A DNA stretch of 20,094 bases from Baffinella frigidus (GCA_026770585.1 MU646305.1:1880465-1900558), one strand, 5' to 3'. Shown: positions 1-6,297, counted from the first letter of the stretch. Made by a program: numbers and translations. Notes: generated by a model from the letters alone, not told the origin.

Positions 1-84
1 GGGGTTTGGGGTTTGGGGTTTGGGGTTTGGGGTTTGGGGTTTGGGGTTTAGGGTTTATGGTTTAGGGTTTAGGGTTTAGGGTGT
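1..84 (+). repeat. Telomere-like heptamer array, TTTGGGG then TTTAGGG
   Basis: About seven TTTGGGG units pass into TTTAGGG and one TTTATGG unit. The array is interstitial-like and probably intronic, because an exon candidate follows directly. No sign of a true chromosome end is seen within the window. Confidence 0.85.
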
Positions 85-86
85 AC

Positions 87-134
87 CTTCCACGCGCCGG
101 CGCTCGGTAGTTGGAAGCGTCCTCGCGCCATGGC
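87..134 (-). CDS. Candidate exon, 16 codons, no cysteine
   Basis: A unique 48-nt block between heptamer tracts has a TTTCAG acceptor above 134 and a GTACAC donor below 87. One frame reads A-M-A-R-G-R-F-Q-L-P-S-A-G-A-W-K, in which the G-R-F-Q part recalls the aromatic position of the repeat module. It lacks cysteines, so it could be a decayed copy. Confidence 0.3.
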
Positions 135-298
135 CTGAAATCGTTTCGGGTTTAGTGGTTAGGGTTTCGGGTTTCGGGTTTGGAGTTTAGGGGTTAGGAT
201 TTTGGGTTTCGGGTGTAGGATTTCGGGTTTCGGGTTTCGGGTTTTGGATACCGAGTTTCGGGTGTGAATACACGCTATGCAGGCTTCAGGGGTCATAC
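135..298 (+). repeat. TTTCGGG-rich heptamer array
   Basis: TTTCGGG variants dominate, mixed with TTTAGTGG-like and TGTAGGA-like units. It ends in a unique stretch with GAATACACGCTATGC, repeated near 653-668, that leads into the donor of the next exon module. Probably intron. Confidence 0.7.
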
Positions 299-352
299 CT
301 TCGTGCAGTGTCCCAGGCGCAAAAACGCCTTGGGAAGCTCCCACCCCGCCCA
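299..352 (-). CDS. Degenerate exon module, copy 1
   Basis: The block matches the module at 688-740: a GTATGACC donor below 299 and the shared core on the + strand CTCCCACCCCGCC. Which frame is coding is unclear. One reads G-V-F-A-P-G-T-L-H-E, another reads F-C-A-W-D-T-A. No clean acceptor is visible, so it may be a relic. Confidence 0.3.
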
Positions 353-394
353 TAGGCCAACCTCCGGAACCAAAGCCTCAAAGGCTTCCCGAAA

Positions 395-544
395 GGTAAT
401 TATCCGTGGAAACCTAGTTTTCTTGCATTTGATGGCAATGAAAATTACCACACATTTTTAAAATATTACTAGTAACAACGAATTGTGTAGTAATTTTCAT
501 CGCCATCAAACGAAAGAAAAATTGATTTCCCCGGATAAGTAATG
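395..544. mobile_element. Fold-back element of about 150 bp
   Basis: Two arms of about 57 nt are inverted copies with scattered mismatches. The left arm starts near GGTAATTATCCG and contains TTTGATGGCAATGAAAATTA. The right arm ends near CGGATAAGTAATG and contains TAATTTTCATCGCCATCAAA. The AT-rich loop lies around 457-478. There is no coding capacity. It resembles a fold-back MITE; a target duplication could not be fixed because the outer ends have diverged. Confidence 0.65.
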
Positions 545-687
545 GGCTCTGTCCTCGGACTCCTCGAGGCAATGGTTCAGGAGGTGCCTAGGGTGATACC
601 TCCTTGCAGTTGAGGGTTTCGGGCTTCGGGCTTCCGTGTTCGGGTTTCGGGTGTGAATACACGGTATACGGGGTTCAGGGGTCATAC

Positions 688-740
688 CTCCTTGCAGTTT
701 CCCAGGCGCAAAAACGCGTGTGGCAGCTCCCACCCCGCCC
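688..740 (-). CDS. Degenerate exon module, copy 2
   Basis: It has an acceptor GGAGGCAG above 740 and a GTATGACC donor below 688. Frames with cysteines exist (S-C-H-T-R-F-C-A-W-E-T, or L-G-N-C-K-E), but I cannot choose between them. The same unit recurs at 299-352, about 990-1060, and split at about 1105-1340. The tandem copies suggest local duplication of one exon. Confidence 0.35.
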
Positions 741-863
741 CTGCCTCCGACGTCCCGTCCCCCAAGCACTCTTCGCCCCCAGCAGCTCCACCACCTTCCT
801 GTTGTCCGGTTTGGGGTTTAGGTCCACACAGCGGGCTACGAAGGGATTTTCGGGCTGTGAGAG

Positions 864-960
864 CCCGAGTTTCCGTTACCTTATCCGTAGGAAGCCCCCC
901 TATGTCCCTACGGACTGCCTACCGTATGGTCCTAGGTCTATCGCTTAAGGACTATTCGAA
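864..960 (+). mobile_element. 95-bp repeat element (family with inner CCTACGG palindromes), copy 1
   Basis: The sequence runs from about CCCGAGTTTCCGTTACC to ATCGCTTAAGGACTATTC. Three more copies, in the opposite orientation, are at 4978-5064 (full) and 5186-5242 and 5370-5439 (partial). The ends form only weak inverted repeats (GAATTTCC / GAATAACC). The inside is rich in CCTACGG / CCGTAGG palindromes. Confidence 0.6.
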
Positions 961-974
961 ATCTCTTCAAAGGC

Positions 975-1345
975 CGCTGTGTGGCAGAGCAAACGCGTGT
1001 GGCAGCTCCCACCCCGCCCCTGCCTCCGACGTCCCGTCCCCCAAGCACTCTTCGCCCTCCGCACTCCCGCCGCCTCCCTGTTGTCCGGTTTGGGGTTGAG
1101 GTCTACAGCAAACGCAATAGGAAGCTCCCACCCCGCCCCTGCCTCCGACCTACGCTAGACCTGAGTGTGGGCAATCGCATCGATTCGCTTTACACAAAAG
1201 GCCGGTTTTCCAGCCTTTTCTCCAAAAGTTGATAGAATTTCAAGAGAATTTGTCGAAATTGACTTTTGCGATTGCTTCTACTCAGGTCTAGCGTAGGTCC
1301 CGTCCCCCAAGCACTCCCCGCCCCCCCCTGCTCCACCACCTCCCT
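975..1345 (-). repeat. Degenerate exon modules, copies 3 and 4, the latter split by an inverted-repeat element
   Basis: Copy 3 (about 990-1060) repeats the + strand core CTCCCACCCCGCCCCTGCC followed by GTCCCGTCCCCCAAGCACTC. In copy 4 the same core stops at CTCCGAC (1149) and resumes as GTCCCGTCCCCCAAGCACTC (1297 on), with the 147-bp element at 1150-1296 between. No intact Cys-type frame could be fixed. Confidence 0.45.
1150..1296. mobile_element. 147-bp element with 20-bp perfect terminal palindrome arms
   Basis: Positions 1147-1166 (GACCTACGCTAGACCTGAGT) and 1280-1299 are perfect inverted copies, and CAATCGC / GCGATTG extends the pairing after a 5-nt mismatch. Against the uninterrupted neighbour module (CTCCGACGTCCC) the insertion is exact, with no visible target duplication. 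There is no coding capacity. Confidence 0.75.
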
Positions 1346-1515
1346 GCTTTGGGGGTTTGGGGTTTGGGGTTTGAGGTTTGGGGTTTGGGGTTTGGGGTGT
1401 AGGTTGTACGGGTGAGGGATGAGGGATGAGGGTTCAGGGTTTAGGGTTTGCCCGCCGCGGTGCAAGAAGAGAGGGTTTAGGGTTGACGGTTCAGAGTTTA
1501 GGGTTGAGGGGTTAC
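1341..1515 (+). repeat. TTTGGGG array and mixed heptamers
   Basis: TTTGGGG units are followed by GATGAGG, TTCAGGG and TTGAGGG variants. Inside, near 1450-1475, is a short relic resembling the L-H-R-G part of the exon at 2441-2505, on the minus strand. Otherwise intron. Confidence 0.7.
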
Positions 1516-1612
1516 CCCCAGGGTCGGGAGGAGGTGCTCCGACCACACGACTTCCGCCGGCGGGACGGCTGTCGGGGACCACCCTGGGATGCAGTGTCCT
1601 TCGCTCGATCCC
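1516..1612 (-). CDS. Exon, frame uncertain, with G-S-S-E-G-H-C-I-P-G-W
   Basis: Acceptor GAACGCAG above 1612 and donor GTAACC below 1516. The cysteine-type frame starts after one split-codon base and reads G-S-S-E-G-H-C-I-P-G-W, similar to the SEG-x-C part of the other modules. A second frame is also fully open (G-I-E-R-R-T-L-H-P-R), and the preceding exon 2441-2505 ends in the phase that would favour it. A partial copy lies at 1820-1866. This is the most downstream exon that I can support. Confidence 0.45.
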
Positions 1613-1819
1613 CTGCGTTCGGGTTTCGGGTTTGTGGTTTGTGGTTTGGGGTTTGGGGTTAGGTTTGAGGTGTGAGGTGTGAGGTGTGAGGTGTGAGGTG
1701 TGATGGGGTGAGGGGTGAGGGGTGAGGGGTGAGGGGTGAGGGGTTAGGGGTGAAGGGTGAGGGGTGGGGGGTGAGGGGTGAAGGGTGAGGGGTGAGGGGT
1801 TAGGTTGAAGCTTGAAGAT
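1613..1819 (+). repeat. TTTGGGG followed by a TGTGAGG / GGTGAGG array
   Basis: Heptamers TTTGGGG give way to TGTGAGG (about 1668-1700) and then GGTGAGG units (about 1700-1800). It separates two copies of the same exon, so it is intronic. Confidence 0.8.
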
Positions 1820-1866
1820 GTGGGGATTGAGGCCACCCCGGGATGCAGTGTCCTTCGCTCGATCCC
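1820..1866 (-). CDS. Truncated second copy of the exon at 1516-1612
   Basis: The same GAACGCAG acceptor and the same first 36 or so nt (G-S-S-E-G-H-C-I-P-G-W frame) are present, then homology stops and heptamer-like sequence begins. No donor is evident. Likely an exon relic from tandem duplication. Confidence 0.4.
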
Positions 1867-2440
1867 CTGCGTTCGGGTTTGGGGTTTGGGGTTTGGGGTT
1901 CGGGGTTTGGGGTTTGGGGTTTGAGGTTCGGGGTTTGGGGTTTGAGTTTGGGGTTTCGGATTTCAGATTTCGGGGCTCGCATGCGGCGGTGTCGGATTTC
2001 GGGTCGGTGTTTCGGGTTTCGGGATTCGGGTTAGATACCCACACGCGGTGCGTATCCAGTTGGGCGGGTTCCGGGTACCAGTTTCCAGTTGCGGGTTGCG
2101 GGTAGGTGTTTCGGGTTTCGGGTCCCGGGATTCCGGATTCGGGTTTCGGGAGAGAAGGGTTCGCACCCACTTGGGCGGGTTCCGAGTTCCGGTTTTCGGG
2201 TTCCGGGTTTCGGGTAGGTGTTCCGAGTTTCGGGTTTCGGATTTCGGGTAGATGTGTTGCGAGTTTCGGGTTTCGGGTTTCGGGGTAAATACCCGCACGC
2301 GGTGCGCACCCAGTCGGGCGGGTTCCGGGTTTCGGATTTCGGGTAGGTATTTCGGGTAGGTGTTTCGGGTAGGTGTTTCGGGTAGGTGTTTCGGGTAGGT
2401 GTTTCGGGTTTCGGGGTGAATACCCGCACGCGGTGCGTAC
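1867..2440 (+). repeat. TTTGGGG then TTTCGGG array carrying repeated exon-end/donor segments
   Basis: TTTGGGG units (1870-1950) change into TTTCGGG and GTAGGTG variants. On the minus strand the end of the exon at 2441-2505 with its donor (CCGCCCAACTGG then GTACGCACCGCG) recurs near 2041-2070, 2161-2190 and 2296-2325, in slightly changed form and embedded in TTTCGGG repeats. One copy has lost the GT (ATACGC). These look like remnants of serial duplication of an exon-intron border. Confidence 0.7.
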
Positions 2441-2505
2441 CCAGTTGGGCGGGCATGGCGCCGACGAGCATGAAAGACACGCGCCGCGGTGCAGGCCCCC
2501 GCACC
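2441..2505 (-). CDS. Cys-rich exon C-G-G-L-H-R-G-A-C-L-S-C
   Basis: Acceptor TAACAG above 2505, donor GTACGC below 2441. The exon takes two bases to complete a Gly codon, then 21 codons, C-G-G-L-H-R-G-A-C-L-S-C-S-S-A-P-C and a P-P-N-W end. Length 65 nt fits phase 1 in and phase 0 out. The phase matches the upstream exon 3343-3378, which ends with one base. Four cysteines after the first show the C-x2-C pattern of the family. Confidence 0.7.
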
Positions 2506-2892
2506 CTGTTAGGGTTTAGGGCTTGGGTTGAGGGTGTGGGGTTTGGGGGTTGGGGTTTGGGGTTTGGGGTTTGGGGTTTGGGGTTTGGGGTTTGGGGTGC
2601 TGGCCTCCGCATCCTGGTGTTAGGGGCTAGGGTTTATGGTATTATTTATGGTTTAAGGTTTGGGGTTCAGGGTTTAGGGTTCATGGTTGAGGATGTAGGG
2701 TTCAGGGTTCAGGGTTTAGGGGTTGGGGTTTGGGGTTCGGGGTTCAGGGTTTGGGTTTTGGGTTTGGGGTTTGGGTTTGAGGTTTGGGGTTTGGGGTTGA
2801 GGGTTGAGGGGTTGAGGTAGAGGGTTGATGGTTGATGGTTGAGGGGATAACGGTTTAGGGTTTAGGGTTTGGGATTTGGGGTTTGGGGTCTA
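2506..2892 (+). repeat. Mixed TTTGGGG / TTTAGGG / TTCAGGG array
   Basis: Intronic heptamers. A short unique insert near 2599-2615 reads C-G-G-Q on the minus strand after a CACCAG acceptor but has no GT donor, so I do not call it an exon. Confidence 0.75.
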
Positions 2893-3003
2893 TAAGAGGT
2901 TGCAGAGGAGAGAAATTAGTTAGGGCGTAGTAAATTCAATGAGGCCTCCTAATTAAATGAAAACGCTGATTAGGGAACTGCTCTAGTTATCTTTCGACAT
3001 GAC
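2893..3003. mobile_element. Truncated copy of the element at 11933-12078
   Basis: The interior and right end match the full copy: AGGAGAAATTAGTT-like sequence, GGCCTCCTAATTAAAT, and an end resembling GGGAACTG...AGTTATCTTTCG. The left inverted repeat is missing, replaced by heptamer-array sequence. Confidence 0.6.
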
Positions 3004-3019
3004 ATTCCCTGCGTCCTCT

Positions 3020-3112
3020 CCCGGCCCCACACCCTCAACCCTCAACCCTCGACACCTTAACCTTACGCCCTCAACCCTCAGCCCTAAGCCCCTACTGGGA
3101 CCCTCAACCTTA
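3020..3112 (+). repeat. C-rich heptamer array, opposite strand sense
   Basis: CCCTCAA units on the + strand, so the G-rich strand is the minus strand, unlike most of the window. It ends with the 20-bp stretch TACTGGGACCCTCAACCTTA, repeated exactly on the other side of the next element. Confidence 0.75.
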
Positions 3113-3282
3113 CCACACGAGGCTATCCATGCGAACAGAATAAAAGGACATTTCAAAATTTGTGGGCAAAGCTAATCGGAAAGCGTGTAGGTTCGTGACC
3201 AATTGCTGACTTTTGGCGTGTTTCCTGGGCAACAATCCAATAATTGACTTATGGATCTGTTCGCATAGATAGCCTCGTGTGG
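3113..3282. mobile_element. 170-bp MITE-like element, family CCACACGAGGC, copy 1
   Basis: The terminal 26 bp, CCACACGAGGCTATCC and on, recur inverted at the right end with one mismatch. A second copy, inverted relative to this one, is at 18506-18686 and shares internal sequence such as ATAAGTCAATTATTGGATT and GCCAAAAGTCAGCAATTGG. TA flanks both sides (3111-3112, 3283-3284). The wider 20-bp flanks 3093-3112 and 3283-3302 are identical. No coding capacity. Confidence 0.85.
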
Positions 3283-3560
3283 TACTGGGACCCTCAACCT
3301 TACGCCCTCAACCTTAATCCCTAACCCCCCACCATCCCCAACCTGAAAGATAGAAGCCAGTTCCGCACGTCTCGCACCCTGCACCCGCAATAACCCCGAA
3401 ACCCTCAGCCTTAACCCCGACCCCTGACCCCGAAACCCTCAGCCCTAACCCCGACCCCTGACCCCGAAACCCTCAGCCCTGACCCCCGACCCCTGACCCC
3501 GAAACCCTCAGCCTTAAGCCCTGACTCCTAACCCCGAAACCCTCAGCCTTAACCCCTGAC
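3283..3560 (+). repeat. C-rich array around a small exon
   Basis: CCCTCAACC and then a longer period, CCCCGACCCCTGACCCCGAAACCCTCAGCC-like, repeated three to four times (about 3400-3540; unit about 30 bp). The exon 3343-3378 lies within. The transcribed introns here are G-rich, the reverse of most other introns. Confidence 0.75.
3343..3378 (-). CDS. Small Cys-rich exon C-E-T-C-G-T-G-F-Y-L-S
   Basis: Acceptor GTGCAG above 3378, donor GTTGGG below 3343. It has 36 nt: two bases completing Gly, 11 codons C-E-T-C-G-T-G-F-Y-L-S, one base carried over. This is the half-module C-x2-C-x3-F-Y. Its phase fits exon 3561-3658 upstream and 2441-2505 downstream. It repeats the end of the preceding exon (C-E-T-C-G-V-D-L-Y-L-S), so it may be an old duplicate. 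Confidence 0.7.
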
Positions 3561-3658
3561 CTGAGAGGTACAAGTCCACCCCGCACGTCTCACACGGCGC
3601 ACAGTGCCCCGCGTCGCCCCCAGGCCCGCACCCCTCCAGATAATCCCCCGCCCCACAG
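3561..3658 (-). CDS. Cys-rich exon C-G-A-G-D-Y-L-E-G-C-G
   Basis: Acceptor AACACAG above 3658, donor GTCAGG below 3561. After one base that completes a Ser codon with the upstream exon (AG+C) come 32 codons, starting C-G-A-G-D-Y-L-E-G-C-G-P-G-G and ending C-E-T-C-G-V-D-L-Y-L-S. Six cysteines show the full family module: aromatic residue, G-C-G, then a C-x2-C-x4-C spacing. Phase is consistent on both sides. One of the clearest exons. Confidence 0.8.
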
Positions 3659-4046
3659 CTGTGTTTGGGGGTAGGGGGTTAGCGTTTGGGGTGTTTGGTC
3701 TGGGGGGTGGGGTTTAGGGTTTGGAGCTTAGCGTCTGGGGTTTAGGGTTTGGGGTTTGGGGTTTGGGGTTTGGGGTTTGGGGGGTGGGGGTGGGGGATGA
3801 GGGTTTAGGGTAGTGTGGGGTTTGGGGTTTAGGGTTTAGGGTTTAGGGTTTATGGTTCGGGGTTTTGGGTTTAGAGTTTGGTGTTCGGGGTTTGGCGTTT
3901 GGTGTTTGGTGTTTGGTGTTTGGTGTTTGGTGTTTGGCATTTGGCATTTGGCATTTGGTGTTTGGTGTTTGGTGTTGGGTGTTTGGGGTTTGGGGTTTGG
4001 GGTTTGGGGTTTGGGGTTTGGGATTCAGCGTGTGCCCACCCCTCAC
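3659..4046 (+). repeat. TTTGGGG / TTTAGGG / TTTGGTG array
   Basis: A long intron of heptamers. A distinct block of TTTGGTG and TTTGGCA units (about 3885-3975) is flanked by TTTGGGG on both sides. Confidence 0.85.
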
Positions 4047-4167
4047 CTGTCCGCGTCACACGCGACACACGCCCCCTCGCTCCGCCCCTCGCAGCCCAGA
4101 AGGTACCGACCCGCGCCGCACGCCCCCCGGGGGCCGTTGCCGCACGTCTCGCACACGCCGGGGGAGC
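4047..4167 (-). CDS. Cys-rich exon with R-Y-L-L-G-C-E-G-R-S-E-G
   Basis: Acceptor ACCCCAG above 4167, donor GTGAGG below 4047. Two bases complete Gly, then 39 codons, then AG carried over. It begins S-P-G-V-C-E-T-C-G-N-G, continues C-G-A-G-R-Y-L-L-G-C-E-G-R-S-E-G-A-C and ends V-A-C-D-A-D. At 121 nt it is the longest single exon and carries a full module. The Gly split codon joins exons ending in C-G-A or C-G-T at 4506-4952, and the AG end joins 3561-3658 as Ser. Confidence 0.8.
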
Positions 4168-4505
4168 CTGGGGTGGGGGTTGGGGGTTAGGGGCGCAGGG
4201 TTTATGGATTCGATTTTTGGGGATTTTAGGGGTTAGGGGTTAGGGGTTAATGTTTTAGGGTGTTTAAGGGCCAAGGGGCAAGGGGTGAAGGGGTTAGGGG
4301 TTGGGGGTTAGGGGGTTAGGGGTTAGGGGTTGGGGATTAGGGAGTTAGGGAGTTAGGGGTTAGGGGTTAAGGGTTAGGGGTTAGGGGTTAGAGCTCGAGG
4401 GTGTAGGGTTTAGGGTTTACTGGTTAGTGTTAAGCGTTGAGTGTTTAGTGTTGAGTGTTTACGGTTAGGGGTTGAGGATGTAGGGTCTGTCTGAGGAGAG
4501 GGTAC
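4168..4505 (+). repeat. TTAGGGG and TTTAGGG array
   Basis: Intron made of GGTTAGG/TTAGGGG units with TGTTTAG and TTGAGTG variants near the exon at 4506. Confidence 0.8.
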
Positions 4506-4558
4506 CTGCCCCGCAGTCGCGGCGGTACGAGCTCGGCCCGCAGCCAGGCAGCACGTTG
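4506..4558 (-). CDS. Exon 3'-half copy N-V-L-P-G-C-G-P-S-S-Y
   Basis: 53 nt with acceptor TCTGAAG and donor GTACCC. It matches the second half of exon 4856-4952: N-V-L-P-G-C-G-P-S-S-Y-R-R-D-C-G-A. Both splice sites are usable and the end phase (one base) fits exon 4047-4167. The three half-copies here (4506, 4627, 4734) are one-in one-out, so they could be included in series only after an exon ending in two bases. Confidence 0.55.
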
Positions 4559-4626
4559 CTTCAGAGGTTAGGGTTCTAGCGTTCAGGTTTTAGGGTTTAG
4601 GTTTTAGGATTTGCCCTAAAACCTAC

Positions 4627-4679
4627 CTGTGCCACAGTCGCGGCGGTACGAGCTCTCCCCGCAGTCAGGCAGCACGTTG
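4627..4679 (-). CDS. Exon 3'-half copy N-V-L-P-D-C-G-E-S-S-Y
   Basis: Frame N-V-L-P-D-C-G-E-S-S-Y-R-R-D-C-G-T with a GTAGGT donor. The acceptor position reads ATC instead of AG, so this copy could not be spliced in the way of its neighbours. Spacer sequence on both sides is nearly identical to that of the adjacent copies. Confidence 0.45.
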
Positions 4680-4733
4680 ATTTCGGGTGTAGGGTTCTAG
4701 GGTTTCGGGTTCGTGGTTTGCCCTAAAACGTAC

Positions 4734-4786
4734 CTGCGCCGCAGTCGCGGCGGTGCGAGTTTGGCCCGCAGTCAGACAGCACGTTG
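4734..4786 (-). CDS. Exon 3'-half copy N-V-L-S-D-C-G-P-N-S-H
   Basis: Acceptor CAAAAAG, donor GTACGT. Frame N-V-L-S-D-C-G-P-N-S-H-R-R-D-C-G-A. The usual Tyr is His here. Part of a tandem of three half-exons plus one complete exon, with a period of roughly 110-120 bp. Confidence 0.5.
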
Positions 4787-4855
4787 CTTTTTGGGGTTTG
4801 GGTTCTAGGGTTTAAGTTTTAGGGTTTATGTTTTAGGGTGTAGGGTGTAGGGTAC

Positions 4856-4952
4856 CTGCGCCGCAGTCTCGGCGGTACGAGCTCTCCCCGCAGGTGGGCA
4901 GCATGTTGCACGCCTCGCAACGCCGGTCCGCGATCGAGCTGCACGCCGAGAC
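4856..4952 (-). CDS. Complete Cys-rich exon V-S-A-C-S-S-I-A-D-R-R-C
   Basis: Acceptor TCGAACAG above 4952, donor GTACCC below 4856. 97 nt, 32 codons plus one base. It begins V-S-A-C-S-S-I-A-D-R-R-C-E-A-C-N-M-L-P and ends T-C-G-E-S-S-Y-R-R-D-C-G-A. Five cysteines and one Tyr fit the module. Phase 0 in, phase 1 out. This is the parent form of the truncated copies on both sides. Confidence 0.75.
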
Positions 4953-4977
4953 CTGTTCGAGGGGATGTTGAATAACC

Positions 4978-5064
4978 CCTAAGCGATAAGACATGGGACC
5001 CTACGGTAGGCAACCCGTAGGGACATAGGGGGGTTCCTACGGATACGGTAACGGAAATTCGGGG
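4978..5064 (-). mobile_element. 95-bp family element, copy 2 (full)
   Basis: It reads on the minus strand from CCCCGAATTTCCGTTACC to AGGGGTTATTCAA. It lies directly upstream (in gene sense) of the acceptor of exon 4856-4952 and cuts the preceding exon copy. Confidence 0.65.
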
Positions 5065-5148
5065 CCTCAGCCGGCCCGCAGTTGGGCAGCACGTTTGGTC
5101 ATAGGAGCACGCCTCGCACCGGTCCGCCATCAAGCTGCACGCCGCGAC
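5065..5148 (-). CDS. Disrupted copy of exon 4856-4952
   Basis: Acceptor GGTTCAG above 5148. The frame starts V-A-A-C-S-L-M-A-D-R-C-E-A-C as in the intact exon. It then carries an extra stretch of about 11 nt that shifts the frame before the L-P-N-C-G part. The copy ends at the element 4978-5064, with no donor. Most likely a pseudo-exon. Confidence 0.5.
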
Positions 5149-5185
5149 CTGAACCCCCCCCCACTTAGCAGCCACCGCAGGCTTT

Positions 5186-5242
5186 TTGAATAACCCCTAA
5201 GCGATAAGACATAGGACCCTACGGTAGGCAACCCGTAGGGAC
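5186..5242 (-). mobile_element. 95-bp family element, copy 3 (truncated)
   Basis: Only the TTGAATAACCCCTAAGCGAT end and the central palindrome remain. It abuts the cut exon copy at 5243. Confidence 0.6.
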
Positions 5243-5283
5243 GCCTTGCACCGCCGGTCCGCGATCGAGCTGCACGCCGAGAC
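5243..5283 (-). CDS. 5' part of a copy of exon 4856-4952
   Basis: Acceptor CGTTCAG above 5283. Frame V-S-A-C-S-S-I-A-D-R-R-C-K, then the element at 5186-5242 starts. No donor of its own is visible. Confidence 0.45.
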
Positions 5284-5369
5284 CTGAACGGGGAAAAAGC
5301 AGGTTTGATAACTTGACAAACACGACCGCTGCACGCCACGTGGAGAGGTAGGCCGCGACGCAGGGCTCT

Positions 5370-5439
5370 AGGACCCTACGGTAGGCAACCCGTAGGGACA
5401 CAGGGGGGTTCCTACGGATAAGGTAACGGAAATTCGGGG
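5370..5439 (-). mobile_element. 95-bp family element, copy 4 (truncated)
   Basis: The CCCCGAATTTCCGTTACC end and the palindromic centre are present; the other end is lost at about 5370, where a stretch reading P-C-V-A-A-Y-L-S-T on the minus strand follows, as if the exon resumed beyond the element. Confidence 0.6.
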
Positions 5440-5481
5440 TCCCTCGCACCGCCGGTCCGCGATCGAAGTGCACGCCGAGAC
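5440..5481 (-). CDS. 5' part of a copy of exon 4856-4952
   Basis: The frame V-S-A-C-T-S-I-A-D-R-R-C-E-G breaks at the element 5370-5439. Upstream is an AG acceptor (GGTTCAG). This is the third copy in which the same short element sits at nearly the same exon position (just after R-C-E or R-C-K in two of them). Confidence 0.45.
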
Positions 5482-5791
5482 CTGAACCCCCATGCATCAA
5501 GGTGATTGGATACTCATAAATTTGGAAATCCTGGGTGTTGCAGAGCGGAATCCAGCCTGAACCCCCCCCCGGAAGGGTTAGCAGCTATAAATCGCAAAAG
5601 TTACAGTAGGGCTACGCCTAGGGCCGTACAGTCACAACAGGGACGGTGCATGTCCTGAATTTCGAGTAACCCCTGGAGTCTTCCCAACCTCGCCGAGTCC
5701 TCACATCTAATCCGCAAGGAGCGCGACGCGGGGCACCAAACTCCAAACATCAAACACCAACCCCCCGACCCTCAACGCTGAATCCCAGTAC
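5482..5791. other. Unique spacer, no gene recognised
   Basis: Mixed sequence with short palindromes (GGGCTACGCCTAGGGCC) and a fragment GCGACGCGGGGCAC near 5722-5737 that matches the start of exon 6298-6390 but in the opposite orientation. I see no exon with paired splice sites. Confidence 0.5.
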
Positions 5792-5811
5792 CTGGAATTG
5801 CAGGGCGCCCC
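5792..5811 (-). CDS. 20-nt fragment of the G-A-L-Q-F-Q exon end
   Basis: Acceptor CTACAG and donor GTACTG bracket the last 18 nt or so of exon 6298-6390 (A-L-Q-F-Q). It looks like a deletion derivative of that exon, sharing the flanking AGTCTTCCTGACCCCTCCCC with the intron of copy 6002-6093. Confidence 0.35.
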
Positions 5812-5869
5812 CTGTAGTCTTCCTGACCCCTCCCCAGTTCTAAACCCTAAACCCTAAACCCTAACCCGA

Positions 5870-5871
<2 letters not shown>

Positions 5872-5944
<73 letters not shown>

Positions 5945-5965
5945 TTATATCTCTCTTTCTCTCGC
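5872..5965 (+). repeat. CT / CTAT microsatellite
   Basis: (CT)n followed by (CTAT)n, preceded by CCCTAAACCC units on the + strand. Intron between two copies of the same exon. Confidence 0.85.
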
Positions 5966-6001
5966 TCGCTCTCCTTTTCGCTCATCTCTCCACCCCAGAA
6001 C

Positions 6002-6093
6002 CTGGAATCGCAGGGCGCCGCATTCCGCACACGGGAGGCACTCGCCCTCCGAAGAGCCGAAGCAGCCAGTGCGGTAGTGCCCCGCGTCGCACC
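6002..6093 (-). CDS. Cys-rich exon C-D-A-G-H-Y-R-T-G-C-F-G, copy 2
   Basis: Acceptor AAATGCAG above 6093, donor GTTCTG below 6002. Frame C-D-A-G-H-Y-R-T-G-C-F-G-S-S-E-G, then E-C-L-P-C-A-E-C-G-A-L-R-F-Q. It is nearly identical to 6298-6390 but has one G fewer at the 5' edge (two bases before the first Cys codon instead of three), so the two copies are out of phase with each other. Confidence 0.65.
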
Positions 6094-6171
6094 CTGCATT
6101 TCGAGCACCCCCTGTAGTCTTCCTGACCCCTCCCCAATCCTAAACCCTCAACCCTAAACCCTAACCCGATT

Positions 6172-6187
6172 CCTCTCTCTCTCTCTC

Positions 6188-6239
<52 letters not shown>

Positions 6240-6260
6240 TCTCTCTCTCTCTTTCTCTCG
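6172..6260 (+). repeat. CT / CTAT microsatellite, second copy
   Basis: Same structure and flanks as 5872-5965. The whole exon-plus-intron unit of about 300 bp is tandemly duplicated. Confidence 0.85.
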
Positions 6261-6297
6261 CTCGCTCTCCTTTTCGCTCATCTCTCCACCCCAGTAC

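Noticed and set aside
1-84. True telomere at the window start
   Set aside because: The array is only about 80 bp, is degenerate, is followed by exon-like sequence, and similar arrays occur throughout. TTTGGGG rather than TTTAGGG dominates.
1190-2612. Long minus-strand open frames rich in T-P-N-P-K-P-Q
   Set aside because: A 7-bp unit read through three frames gives a seven-residue period and, in most variants, no stop. The same peptides recur at every heptamer array (3.9, 14.2, 17.6, 19.6 kb), so they are by-products of the repeat and not genes.
2599-2620. Micro-exon C-G-G-Q
   Set aside because: An acceptor-like CACCAG is present but no GT donor, and the exon chain around it is already in phase without it.
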